Shown: positions 24,784-32,787 of the stretch, one piece after another
Numbering within the stretch: position 1 is the stretch's first letter
Layout of the letters: every line of letters begins with the position of its first letter
Source: CAZSLC01 sp964607675
Lineage (GTDB): Bacteria > Bacteroidota > Bacteroidia > Bacteroidales > UBA932
NCBI GenBank assembly: GCA_964607675.1
Contig: CAZSLC010000018.1
Location: 1-38,999, forward strand
Reading direction: 5' to 3'
Length of the DNA stretch: 38,999 nucleotides
The notes under the pieces: model-generated
Database searches by the model: none
What the model was told of the DNA's origin: nothing
The model's input: only the letters and a program-made list of their open reading frames with translations
Translations under genes and position numbers: made by a program

Positions 24784-24784
24784 A

Positions 24785-24799
24785 TTAGAATAATTCTAA
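24785..24799. promoter_or_regulatory. Perfect 7-1-7 palindrome, candidate PerR/Fur-family operator
   Basis: TTAGAATAATTCTAA is a perfect inverted repeat with 7-bp arms and one central base. Its spacing and bases closely resemble the PerR box (TTATAATNATTATAA) known from Firmicutes. It begins one base after the stop of the upstream lipoprotein gene and ends 9 bp before the ferritin -7 element, where a bound repressor would block polymerase. Confidence 0.6.
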
Positions 24800-24808
24800 A
24801 TTAAATAC

Positions 24809-24816
24809 TATCTTTG
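24809..24816 (+). promoter_or_regulatory. Putative -7 promoter element for ferritin
   Basis: TATCTTTG matches TAnnTTTG, 41 bp before the ferritin ATG, directly downstream of the 7-1-7 palindrome. Confidence 0.55.
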
Positions 24817-24857
24817 TGACAGGATTTAATTTAATAATTGTTTAAAAAATATTTAAA

Positions 24858-25373
24858 ATGGAAAAGAAATTAAAAGAAGCTATCAATCAGCAAATTAATG
24901 CAGAATTATGGTCTGCTTATCTTTATTTATCGATGTCAGCTCATTTTGCTGCTGACGGGAAACCAGGTATTGCCAATTGGTTCATGGTTCAGTTTAAAGA
25001 GGAACAAGACCATGCAATGAAATTTTTCAATTACTTGGTAGCAAGAAACGAGGCTCCTATTTTACTCCCTATCGATAAAGTGGAGACAAAATGGGCATCT
25101 CCATTGGCAGCATTTGAAGATACTCTTGTACATGAGAAGAAAGTGACAGCTATGATAAATAATATTTATGGTTTGTCAGTAGAATCGAAGGATTATGCTG
25201 CTCAATCTTTTATGGAATGGTATGTAAATGAGCAGGTTGAGGAGGAGGAAAATGCAAGAACTCTTATTGATGCACTAAAAATGATCGGTGATAATGGTTT
25301 TGGTCTTTATCAATTTGATAAAGAGCTTGCATCAAGAGTTTATACTCCCATCGCTGTGACATCTGAAGAGTAA
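24858..25373 (+). CDS. ftnA: Ferritin (bacterial FtnA type)
   Basis: 171-residue non-haem ferritin, an iron-storage shell with ferroxidase activity in the cytoplasm. Ferroxidase residues align with E. coli FtnA: E16 (NAELWSAY), E49 and H52 (KEEQDH), E93 (VHEKK), E125-Q126-x-E128/E129 region (WYVNEQVEEE). The C-terminal GLYQFDKELA is typical. Monocistronic: own promoter with a PerR/Fur-like palindrome upstream and a strong rho-independent terminator immediately downstream. Likely regulated by iron or peroxide. Assignment is secure. Confidence 0.96.
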   Translation: MEKKLKEAINQQINAELWSAYLYLSMSAHFAADGKPGIANWFMVQFKEEQDHAMKFFNYLVARNEAPILLPIDKVETKWASPLAAFEDTLVHEKKVTAMINNIYGLSVESKDYAAQSFMEWYVNEQVEEEENARTLIDALKMIGDNGFGLYQFDKELASRVYTPIAVTSEE

Positions 25374-25394
25374 TCCTATTTTTTTTGATTATTG

Positions 25395-25420
25395 AAGAGG
25401 GGAAAATCCCCTCTTTTTTT
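25395..25420 (+). terminator. Rho-independent terminator after ferritin
   Basis: Stem AAGAGGGGA / TCCCCTCTT (25395-25403 and 25407-25415) with loop AAA, running into a T tract to 25420. It isolates ferritin from the TetR operon. Confidence 0.9.
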
Positions 25421-25425
25421 ATATA

Positions 25426-25463
25426 ATTTAATCACTTGTTTAATTATTTAATCATTTGTTTAA
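25426..25463. repeat. Direct repeat, candidate TetR operator
   Basis: ATTTAATCACTTGTTTAA (25426-25443) and ATTTAATCATTTGTTTAA (25446-25463) are 18-bp direct repeats with one mismatch and a period of 20 bp, i.e. two helical turns. They lie just upstream of the tetR -7 element, where repressor binding would block transcription of the efflux operon. Confidence 0.6.
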
Positions 25464-25472
25464 AATAATGTA

Positions 25473-25480
25473 TATATTTG
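25473..25480 (+). promoter_or_regulatory. Putative -7 promoter element for the TetR-efflux operon
   Basis: TATATTTG matches TAnnTTTG, 16 bp before the tetR ATG. A TTTG at 25455-25458, inside the second direct repeat, may act as the upstream element although spacing (14 bp) is short. Confidence 0.5.
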
Positions 25481-25496
25481 TTCATATTTTTTAGGT

Positions 25497-26087
25497 ATGG
25501 CAACAGATACATTGATTAAAATTAAAGACGCTGCCCGAAAACTGTTTCAACAGAAGGGATATGCAGCTACTCGAACAAGAGATATTGCTGAAGAGGCTGG
25601 AGTAAATTTAGCATTGGTCAATTACTACTTCAAAAGCAAGGAATTACTTTTTAAAGAGATAATGATTGAATCAATCACTCAGTTGAGATCTCTCGCCTAC
25701 AATTTCCTAAATGATGATAGTGAGAATTTTGAGGCAAATTTGCAAAGACAGGTTAATATTTATACAGATTTTCTTTTAGAAAATCCAGAGCTTCCAATAT
25801 TTGTAATGGGTGAACTGAGAAATCATCCTCATAATATTGTTAGTATCATTGATCCACACCAATTGGTTATCGGTTCTACATTTGAAAAGCAGATGAGAGA
25901 GTATTCAGACAATCCAGATCTTGATGTAGCTAATATAATGCTCAACGGAATGTCAATGATGCTTTTCCCAATTTTAGCAGCTCCGATGGTGAAAAATCTT
26001 TACGGGATTGATGACGATGGTTTAAAACAATTGATAAATCAGAGGAGAACTAAAATTCCTGAATGGATAATAAAAATGATAAAATAA
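25497..26087 (+). CDS. TetR-family transcriptional regulator
   Basis: 196-residue regulator. The N-terminal helix-turn-helix (residues about 6-52) reads IKDAARKLFQQKGYAATRTRDIAEEAGVNLALVNYYFKSK with breaks; the NYYFKSKELLF end of the recognition helix is typical. The C-terminal ligand and dimer region is helical and not classifiable to a ligand. It begins the efflux operon, 3 bp before the TolC-like gene, so it most likely represses its own operon and responds to an exported compound. Two direct repeats before the promoter are candidate operators. Confidence 0.92.
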   Translation: MATDTLIKIKDAARKLFQQKGYAATRTRDIAEEAGVNLALVNYYFKSKELLFKEIMIESITQLRSLAYNFLNDDSENFEANLQRQVNIYTDFLLENPELPIFVMGELRNHPHNIVSIIDPHQLVIGSTFEKQMREYSDNPDLDVANIMLNGMSMMLFPILAAPMVKNLYGIDDDGLKQLINQRRTKIPEWIIKMIK

Positions 26088-26090
26088 TAT

Positions 26091-27368
26091 ATGAGAAAAT
26101 TATTGACAATTGTTGTGATTTTTGTGATTTCACCTACTTTGAAGGGGATTACTTTGGATGAGTGTTATCGATTGTCGAGGGACAATTACCCCATGATAAA
26201 ACAATATGATGTTGTCTCCAAGCTTGCAGATTTTTCATTTTCAAATGCAAGCCGTGGATATCTCCCTCAAATCGCTTTTCTTGGTGAGGCTACCTATCAA
26301 AATGACGTACCGCGCTTCCCTGACGATATGAATAAGATGTTTGCAAGTTTGGGGTATGACTTTAAAGGTCTTTCAAGAGATCAGTATAAATTGATGCTCC
26401 AGTTGAGCCAGGTAATATGGGATGGGGGTGCGATTCAAGGGGAAAGAGATGCTGTTAAAGCAGAGGAAAAGGTGTCAATGCTGAATATAGACAAAGAGTT
26501 GAACCAACTTAAGGAGAGGATTAACCAAATTTATTTTGGGATACTCATTATGGATGCAAATTTAAAAATCAATAATGATGTCTTTAAAACCTTAACTGAT
26601 AATTTACAGTTGGTTGAATCGAGTGTGAAAAACGGCCTGGCACTTGAGTCCGATATGGAGAGTATTAAGGTTGAGATTCTCACTTTGGAGCAGCAAATAG
26701 TATCTATCAAACACTCATTGTTGGCTTATCGCAAAGTACTTTCTTTGATGATTGGAAGGGAGATTCCTGATAACGAAATTATTGAGGTGCCTGGATTGAT
26801 ACAGGTAGGTAATGAGAATAGAAGGATAGAATTGCAGTTGTTTGATGCTCAAAGTGCACAAGCTATGGCCAATAAAAAAATGGTCAATGCCTCTGTAATG
26901 CCAAAGTTGGATCTTTATGCAAGGGGATGGTATGGGAGGCCAGGTCTCAATTTGTTTGATGATATGATGAATAATAGTATGACTTGGAATTATGTGGCAG
27001 GTATCAGACTTCAGTGGAATATAAGTGGTTTTTATACAAGAAAAAATAATGTAAGTAAAATCGCCCTTTCTCAGGAATCAATTGAAAATCAAAAAAATAC
27101 TTTTTTGTGGGAAACTTCTCTCAATGAAAATAAAGTGAGAATCGAAATTGAAAAGATGGAGAATGTACGCAAGAATGATGATGAGATAATAGCATTGAGG
27201 CGTTCGATAAGGGAGGCATCAGAATCAAAATATAAAAATGGGGTTGTAACTATTAGCAATTTGCTGGATGATATTACGAATGAGAGGAGAGCCGTCCAAA
27301 TGTCGTCGCTTCACAACCTTGAGTTGCTGAAAAATATATATGATCTTAAAATAATGTTGAATCAATAA
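26091..27368 (+). CDS. TolC-family outer-membrane efflux protein
   Basis: 425-residue outer-membrane channel candidate. A signal peptide (MRKLLTIVVIFVIS...) is followed by ITLDECYRLSRDNYP, the usual TolC-family opening, and two long coiled-coil halves with periodic heptads (about 110-210 and 300-420). The repeated ending ISNLLDDITNERRA...NLELLKNIYDLKIMLNQ matches the standard C-terminal helix. It would form the trimeric duct of the tripartite exporter encoded after it; the periplasmic adaptor starts 11 bp downstream. Confidence 0.9.
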   Translation: MRKLLTIVVIFVISPTLKGITLDECYRLSRDNYPMIKQYDVVSKLADFSFSNASRGYLPQIAFLGEATYQNDVPRFPDDMNKMFASLGYDFKGLSRDQYKLMLQLSQVIWDGGAIQGERDAVKAEEKVSMLNIDKELNQLKERINQIYFGILIMDANLKINNDVFKTLTDNLQLVESSVKNGLALESDMESIKVEILTLEQQIVSIKHSLLAYRKVLSLMIGREIPDNEIIEVPGLIQVGNENRRIELQLFDAQSAQAMANKKMVNASVMPKLDLYARGWYGRPGLNLFDDMMNNSMTWNYVAGIRLQWNISGFYTRKNNVSKIALSQESIENQKNTFLWETSLNENKVRIEIEKMENVRKNDDEIIALRRSIREASESKYKNGVVTISNLLDDITNERRAVQMSSLHNLELLKNIYDLKIMLNQ

Positions 27369-27379
27369 TTGTAAAAAAT

Positions 27380-28267
27380 ATGAATAGATTTTTTAGTTGC
27401 TTAATTGTAATCTTGTTTTTTTCGGCTTGCAATAGTAGCAATCCTTATGATGCTGAGGGTAATTTCGAATCGGATGAGGTGACTATCTCCGCCCAAACGA
27501 CTGGAAATATAGTTTCATTAAATATAAAAGAGGGGGGGACTCTTCTTGAAGGTGAGATTGTTGGAGCTATTGATTCGATGCAGCTATACTACCAAAAAAT
27601 GCAACTTCTCAGCAGCGGCACTTCCATTGAAAACAGCCGTCCTGATATTAAGAAGCAAGTTTCTGCTTTGCAGGAACAGATAAAGAAGCAGAAGAGAGAA
27701 AAGTTGAGATTTGAGAATCTTCTTCATGATGGTGCTGCTACCCAAAAACAGGTGGATGATATTGTCTCTACTATTGCTGTCCTTGAGGGGCAGCTCCAGG
27801 CGCAAGAGTCTTCTTTGGAGAGTTCGGTTGCCACTTTAGATGCGAAGAAATCGGGAATAGATATGCAAGTGGGGCAGATTGACGATATGTTAAAAAAATC
27901 TGTCATAAAGTCACCTATCAATGGGGTTGTCCTTGTGAAGTATGCTCAAAAAGGTGAATTTGCAGGTGTCGGAAAACCTCTATTTAAGGTGGCAGATTTA
28001 AATAATGTCTATTTAAGGTGTTATCTTACTTCTGGGCAGTTGAGCGAAGTAAAAATAGGTCAGAAGGTTGAGGTCGTAGCTGATTTCGGGGGGAAGAGTG
28101 TGAAAAGTTATGAGGGGGTGGTGGAATGGATCTCCTCCAAAACGGAGTTTACCCCTAAGAATATTCAAACTAAAAATGAAAGGGAAAATCTTGTGTATGC
28201 AGTGAAAATTGGGGTTAAAAATGATGGGTTTATCAAATTAGGAATGTATGGAGGAGTTATCCTATAA
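27380..28267 (+). CDS. HlyD/MacA-type adaptor lipoprotein
   Basis: 295-residue periplasmic adaptor, lipid-anchored by lipobox FFSAC (C17). Order: first lipoyl half (about 38-65, TGNIVSLNIKEGGTLLEGE), coiled-coil hairpin (about 85-165, charged heptads and VDDIVSTIAVLEGQLQAQE), second lipoyl half (KSPINGVVLVKYAQKGEFAG), then a beta-barrel domain to the end. It joins the ABC exporter in the inner membrane to the TolC-like duct. Its 3' end overlaps the first ATPase start by 20 bp. Confidence 0.9.
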   Translation: MNRFFSCLIVILFFSACNSSNPYDAEGNFESDEVTISAQTTGNIVSLNIKEGGTLLEGEIVGAIDSMQLYYQKMQLLSSGTSIENSRPDIKKQVSALQEQIKKQKREKLRFENLLHDGAATQKQVDDIVSTIAVLEGQLQAQESSLESSVATLDAKKSGIDMQVGQIDDMLKKSVIKSPINGVVLVKYAQKGEFAGVGKPLFKVADLNNVYLRCYLTSGQLSEVKIGQKVEVVADFGGKSVKSYEGVVEWISSKTEFTPKNIQTKNERENLVYAVKIGVKNDGFIKLGMYGGVIL

Positions 28268-29180
28268 TCACACCTCGGTCGAACTTGTAGATGTGTCGAA
28301 GTCTTATCGAAAAGTGAAGGCTTTGGATAGCATCTCTTTTAGTGTCAAAAAGGGAGAATTGTTTGGAATAGTGGGACCAGATGGTGCTGGAAAAACCACC
28401 CTGTTTCGACTTATGACTACTCTGCTTCTCCCTGATAGTGGGCACATTACTGTTGATGGGTATGATACTGTGCGTGATTATAAAGCAATAAGGGGGATAG
28501 TTGGATATATGCCAGGTAGATTTTCTCTATATCCAGACCTAAGTGTAAAAGAGAATATCGATTTCTTTGCTTCTGTTTTTGGCACTACTATAAAGGCTAA
28601 TTACGAATTGATCGGGGATATATATTGCAGACTTGAACCATTTTCGGATAGAAAAGCTGCTAAACTCTCTGGAGGAATGAAGCAGAAATTGGCACTTTGT
28701 TGTGCCCTCATTCATGCGCCATCGGTGTTGTTCCTTGATGAACCTACTACAGGGGTGGATCCCTCTTCGAGGAGAGAGTTTTGGGATATTCTTTCCAATT
28801 TAAAGAAAATGGGGATTACAATTTTGGTCTCTACTGCATATATGGACGAGGCTAACAAATGTGATAAGGTGGCGATGATGCAGAATGGTAGATTTCTGGC
28901 CAATGATGCTCCAAAAAATATTGTAGAGAGTTTTGATAGAGTTTTATACTCTGTTAGTTCTGATAATATGTATAAGTTGTTACATGATCTTCGGAGTATT
29001 GAAGGTATTGAGAGTTGTTATACTTTTGGAAGTGTACATCATATTGTTTTCCCAAAAGGGGGTGATATCGAAATTGATTCAATGAGAAAGAGAGTTGAGG
29101 AGCTTGGGCATACAAATGTGTCGATTTGCCGATGTGCTGCAACCATGGAGGATTGTTTTATGAATTTGGATAGAAAATGA
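28248..29180 (+). CDS. ABC-2 exporter ATPase 1, lacks H-loop histidine
   Basis: 310-residue nucleotide-binding protein. Walker A GPDGAGKTT (43-51), signature LSGGMKQ (140-146), Walker B LFLDE (161-165) and D-loop TTGVD are intact. The switch position reads STAYMDEA with Ala (A197) where the H-loop His normally is. The start overlaps the adaptor by 20 bp; no later Met precedes the conserved region. It pairs with the next gene, the two corresponding to the two halves of fused YbhF/RbbA-type proteins, in which one half also tends to lack the His. The site formed by its Walker A would be expected to hydrolyse poorly. Confidence 0.9.
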   Translation: MEELSYNHTSVELVDVSKSYRKVKALDSISFSVKKGELFGIVGPDGAGKTTLFRLMTTLLLPDSGHITVDGYDTVRDYKAIRGIVGYMPGRFSLYPDLSVKENIDFFASVFGTTIKANYELIGDIYCRLEPFSDRKAAKLSGGMKQKLALCCALIHAPSVLFLDEPTTGVDPSSRREFWDILSNLKKMGITILVSTAYMDEANKCDKVAMMQNGRFLANDAPKNIVESFDRVLYSVSSDNMYKLLHDLRSIEGIESCYTFGSVHHIVFPKGGDIEIDSMRKRVEELGHTNVSICRCAATMEDCFMNLDRK

Positions 29181-29917
29181 TGGAAAATGTTATAGAAGTA
29201 AGAAATATCGTAAAACGTTTTGGGGATTTTACTGCTGTTGATAATATCTCTTTTGATGTTCATAAAGGGGAGATTTTTGGCTTTCTTGGGGCAAATGGGG
29301 CTGGGAAAACCACTGCGATGAGGATCTTGTGTGGACTGAGTTTTCCCACTTCAGGGGAAGGGAAGGTGGCTGGATTTGATATTTGGACTCAGTCTGAACT
29401 CATAAAAAGGAATATAGGTTATATGAGTCAGAGGTTTTCGCTGTACGAAGATTTGAAAGTATGGGAGAATATTGAACTATTTGGCGGAATATATGGGGTG
29501 CCACGGAAATTGATTTCAGCAAGATGTGACGGTATTTTGAAGAGGCTCGATTTTTTAAATGAGAAAAATAGCCTTGTTAGGGATCTTCCACTTGGGTGGA
29601 AGCAGAAACTCTCTTTCGCTGTGGCAATTTTCCACAAGCCTCAGATTGTGTTTTTGGATGAACCTACAGGTGGGGTGGACCCTGCTATGAGGAGGCAATT
29701 TTGGGAATTGATATATCAGGCGGCAGATAGTGGGGTGACGATTTTTGTGACTACTCACTATATGGATGAGGCTGAGTATTGTAATAGGGTATCAATGATG
29801 GTGGATGGACATATTGAAATTATAGATACTCCAAGTAATATGAAATCAAAATATGGTGCATCTTCAATGGGTGAGGTGTTTGAGATAATTGCAAGAGGTG
29901 CTAAAAGGGAGGAATGA
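29177..29917 (+). CDS. ABC-2 exporter ATPase 2, non-canonical signature motif
   Basis: 246-residue nucleotide-binding protein. Walker A GANGAGKTT (38-46), Walker B VFLDE (158-162) and the H-loop His (H194, TTHYMDEAE) are intact, but the signature is LPLGWKQ (137-143) instead of LSGGxxQ. It overlaps ATPase 1 by 4 bp (ATGA) and permease 1 by 4 bp. Together with ATPase 1 this predicts one consensus ATP site (Walker A/His of this protein plus LSGG of its partner) and one degenerate site. Paired half-proteins of this type energise ABC-2 export permeases. Confidence 0.92.
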   Translation: MMENVIEVRNIVKRFGDFTAVDNISFDVHKGEIFGFLGANGAGKTTAMRILCGLSFPTSGEGKVAGFDIWTQSELIKRNIGYMSQRFSLYEDLKVWENIELFGGIYGVPRKLISARCDGILKRLDFLNEKNSLVRDLPLGWKQKLSFAVAIFHKPQIVFLDEPTGGVDPAMRRQFWELIYQAADSGVTIFVTTHYMDEAEYCNRVSMMVDGHIEIIDTPSNMKSKYGASSMGEVFEIIARGAKREE

Positions 29918-31032
29918 TTATGAGAGAATTGATGGCGTTTGTAAAAAAAGAGTTTTTTCATATTTTTCGAGATGTGCGTACTTTGATGATCCTCATCGCT
30001 ATGCCTGTGATTCTCATCACAATATTTGGATTTGCATTGTCTGTGGAGATTAAAAATGTCGAGGTTGCTATTTTAGCCCCTCGCTATGATAGCATGATAG
30101 ATAAGTTGGTGGATAAAATTGATGCAAGTGATTATTTTACAGTTAAGAAAAGGGTTTCCTCTCATGAGGAAATCGACGCTTTAATGAAGAGGGGTGAGAT
30201 TGATATGGCTCTCTGCTTCGATGATGATTTTATGGGGCAATTGATGGGCGTAGATGGTGCTCAACTTGCTGTGTTAATCGATGGCTCTGACCCGAATAAG
30301 GCCTCCTCTGAAGCTATGTATATTACATCGTTGATAAAAGGGGGGCTTCTTGAGAATATGCCACAAGCTGCATCGTTGAGTGCTGGTGCCATTGTCCCTA
30401 ATGTGACAATGCTCTACAATCCTACTCTTAAAAGTTCTTATAACTTTGTCCCAGGTGTGCTTGGCCTCGTCCTTATGTTGATTTGTGCTTTGATGACTTC
30501 AGTCTCTATTGTTAGGGAGAAGGAGACAGGGACGATGGAGGTGATTCTAGTCTCTCCCCTTAGGCACAATATGATCATATTTTCTAAAATTCTTCCCTAT
30601 TTTGTTGTATCCTGTTTCATCCTTATTATCATTTTTACCCTCTCTTTTACAGTGCTTGGTGTGCCGCTGGCTGGGAGCTTCTTCTGGTTGGTGGTTATTT
30701 CAGTTTTATATGTTATACTTTCCCTCTCGATAGGAATTTTTATCTCTACCGTTGTATCTACTCAGTTGGCAGCCTCATTGATGACGGGGATGGTATTTAT
30801 GCTTCCTGTTTTTATGCTGAGTGGGATGATTTTTCCTCTGGAGAGTATGCCTGATTTTTTTCAAATTGTCTCGAATATTGTCCCTGCAAAATGGTATATT
30901 ATTGCTGTGAAGAAGGTTATGATTGAAGGTCTTGGAGTCAAATACATCCTTAAAGAATTTTTGATTTTAATTGGGATGACATTGATTGTCCTTTTTGCCG
31001 CATTGAAGAAATTTAAACACAGATTAGACTAA
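29914..31032 (+). CDS. ABC-2 type permease 1
   Basis: 372-residue inner-membrane permease of the ABC-2 (YbhS/YbhR, DrrB-like) family. One N-terminal helix (about 23-43), an external domain rich in Asp and Lys (about 50-180), then five helices in the C-terminal half (about 180-370). The EKETGTMEVILVSPL sequence in the first cytosolic loop is the coupling segment conserved in ABC-2 exporters. It likely forms a heterodimer with the next permease. The start overlaps the ATPase stop by ATGA; a second ATG two codons on is an alternative. Confidence 0.92.
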   Translation: MIMRELMAFVKKEFFHIFRDVRTLMILIAMPVILITIFGFALSVEIKNVEVAILAPRYDSMIDKLVDKIDASDYFTVKKRVSSHEEIDALMKRGEIDMALCFDDDFMGQLMGVDGAQLAVLIDGSDPNKASSEAMYITSLIKGGLLENMPQAASLSAGAIVPNVTMLYNPTLKSSYNFVPGVLGLVLMLICALMTSVSIVREKETGTMEVILVSPLRHNMIIFSKILPYFVVSCFILIIIFTLSFTVLGVPLAGSFFWLVVISVLYVILSLSIGIFISTVVSTQLAASLMTGMVFMLPVFMLSGMIFPLESMPDFFQIVSNIVPAKWYIIAVKKVMIEGLGVKYILKEFLILIGMTLIVLFAALKKFKHRLD

Positions 31033-31034
31033 TT

Positions 31035-32114
31035 ATGGGGGCATTAAGATTTTTATTAGTTAAAGAGTTGAATCAATTGAAAGGTAATAGATTTCTCAAC
31101 AAATTGGTTATATTATTCCCTTTGATGGTGATGCTTATTCTCCCATGGATTGCTACTTTTGATGTGAAAGAGATAAAATTGTCTGTTGTAGATAAAGATC
31201 GCTCATCACTTTCTTCAGATCTTGTGAAAAAGATAAAGGCATCTAATTATTTCATAATAAGTTCTTATCTTACTAATTATGAATCTGCTTTAGAAGATGT
31301 GGAAAATGGTGATGCTGATATAATATTGGAGATTCCTAAAGACTTTGAAATTAACTATATCAATGGAAAGGTGAGTGAGGTTTACATTGCAGCGAATGGG
31401 GTGAATAGTACTAAGGGGACTATTGGTAGCGGTTATTTGGCATCTATAGTATCTGATTTTAAGGAGTATAATTCTCCTCTTGATATGGTTGTCAGATTTA
31501 AGTACAATCCTACTCTCAATTATCATCACTTTATGGTCCCTGCACTTATGATTTTGCTAATTATTTTGTTATGCGGATTTTTACCTGCTTTAAATATTGT
31601 ATCAGAGAAGGAGAGTGGTACTATAGAACAAATGAACGTTACCCCTGTTAGCAAGATGGTGTTTATCCTTTCAAAGTTGATTTTCTATGGCTCTTTAGGA
31701 TTTTTTGTATTTACATTTGCTTTTATTATTGCCTACTTTGTATATGGGGTCACTCCAAATGGTGGACTATTTGTTATTTATGTTGCTGCTATTATTTTTA
31801 TAATTATTATTTCTGGATTTGGTTTGATTATTTCTAACCTTTCTAACACTATGCAGCAATCTGTCTTTTTTATGTTCTTCTTTATGATGTTTTTTATGAT
31901 GATGACTGGTTTCTTCACTCCTATTATATCTATGCCTATGTGGGCCCAATCTATTACATATTTATTGCCCCCTAGGTATTTTATTGAAATAATGAGAAGT
32001 GTATGTCTTAAAGGGAGTGGATTTACAGATTTATGGTTTGAGTTTGTAATGCTCGCTGTTCTTGCCATTGTAGTAAATGCAATTGCCATTGCTACATATA
32101 AAAAACAATCGTAA
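31035..32114 (+). CDS. ABC-2 type permease 2
   Basis: 359-residue inner-membrane permease, paralogous to the preceding gene with the same plan: N-terminal helix (about 21-42), external domain (about 45-160), five C-terminal helices, and the coupling segment EKESGTIEQMNVTPVS. The start follows the first permease by 2 bp. It completes the operon tetR-tolC-hlyD-ATPase-ATPase-permease-permease, which carries every part of a tripartite ABC-2 efflux pump. Likely substrates are hydrophobic or cationic drugs or bile-like compounds, by analogy with YbhFSR; not shown by sequence. Confidence 0.92.
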   Translation: MGALRFLLVKELNQLKGNRFLNKLVILFPLMVMLILPWIATFDVKEIKLSVVDKDRSSLSSDLVKKIKASNYFIISSYLTNYESALEDVENGDADIILEIPKDFEINYINGKVSEVYIAANGVNSTKGTIGSGYLASIVSDFKEYNSPLDMVVRFKYNPTLNYHHFMVPALMILLIILLCGFLPALNIVSEKESGTIEQMNVTPVSKMVFILSKLIFYGSLGFFVFTFAFIIAYFVYGVTPNGGLFVIYVAAIIFIIIISGFGLIISNLSNTMQQSVFFMFFFMMFFMMMTGFFTPIISMPMWAQSITYLLPPRYFIEIMRSVCLKGSGFTDLWFEFVMLAVLAIVVNAIAIATYKKQS

Positions 32115-32115
32115 T

Positions 32116-32154
32116 AAAAAAGCACCCTGATACCACATATTCTTTCAGGGTGCT
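32116..32154 (-). terminator. Bidirectional-looking hairpin terminator between permease 2 and the Spy-like gene
   Basis: Stem AGCACCCTGA / TCAGGGTGCT (32121-32130 and 32145-32154), 14-nt loop. On the minus strand it is followed by a T run (A's at 32116-32121 on plus), so it terminates the Spy-like gene. On plus no T tract follows, but the hairpin can still end the efflux operon weakly. Confidence 0.8.
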
Positions 32155-32183
32155 ACAAATAGCAAACTAAGTAACAATTTAAT

Positions 32184-32663
32184 CTATTTCTCTATTTTTT
32201 CATTTCTATTATTTTTATGATGTTGAGGATGTCTCATCGAGTCTTTGCCCTTTCCCATTTTGTCGAAGATGAGTTTTTGTTCATCGTTCAGAAGTGACCT
32301 TATTTCCCTTTTATGTTTGGCATCTGCCTTCATCTTTTTACCATGGATAGTAGTGATTTGGTCAATCTTGGCATTGATCTCTTTTTCTGATGCGTTGTCG
32401 CTTGCAAGCAATTTGTTGTATTCTGCTTTTAGAATATCAATGTCATATCTGAATGTGTTGTTCTCCTTTTGGTGATTTAGTTTCAAAACATCGATTTTCT
32501 CTTTTTGTTCATCAGTGAGATTGAGTTTGCACATTTTATCAGAGGTACAGATATTCTCTTTTTCTTCGAAGTTTTTTCTTTGTTGTTTTTGTTGTTGTGG
32601 GTTTTGAGCAAAAATAGGCATTGCCATTGTTGCTATTGCTAATAATAATACAATCTTTTTCAT
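32184..32663 (-). CDS. Spy/CpxP-like (LTxxQ) periplasmic protein
   Basis: 159-residue exported protein. A signal peptide (MKKIVLLLAIATMAMPIFA-Q) is followed by a Gln/Lys-rich segment and an all-helical domain with LNLTDEQKEKI (about 47-57) and LLNDEQKLIFDKM near the C-terminus; both are forms of the LTxxQ motif of Spy/CpxP-type chaperones. The tail is His/Lys/Asn-rich and may bind metal. Such proteins protect envelope proteins under stress. It is transcribed alone, toward the exporter operon, with the terminator described above. No TAnnTTTG element was found in its upstream gap. Confidence 0.78.
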   Translation of the reverse strand: MKKIVLLLAIATMAMPIFAQNPQQQKQQRKNFEEKENICTSDKMCKLNLTDEQKEKIDVLKLNHQKENNTFRYDIDILKAEYNKLLASDNASEKEINAKIDQITTIHGKKMKADAKHKREIRSLLNDEQKLIFDKMGKGKDSMRHPQHHKNNRNEKIEK

Positions 32664-32754
32664 TGTCTTTAATAACTTAATAATTTGTTAATAATAATTT
32701 TTAAGCGCTTTAGTAATAAGACTCAATTTATTTTAAAAGGTTTAATGAATAGAT

Positions 32755-32762
32755 TAAATTTG
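32755..32762 (+). promoter_or_regulatory. Putative -7 promoter element for the TonB receptor
   Basis: TAAATTTG matches TAnnTTTG, 25 bp before the receptor ATG. A T-rich TTTT at 32731-32734 lies at the correct 20-bp spacing for a weak -33 element. No cobalamin riboswitch fold (B12 box) was recognised in the 124-bp gap. Confidence 0.5.
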
Positions 32763-32787
32763 CACACTTTTTTTAACAAATAAAACA

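Noticed and set aside
24785..24799. Terminator for the lipoprotein gene
   Set aside because: A one-base loop and AT-only arms make a poor RNA hairpin and no T tract follows; an operator fits better.
32664..32787. Cobalamin riboswitch before the BtuB-like receptor
   Set aside because: The 124-bp gap is too short and AT-rich and has no recognisable B12 box.
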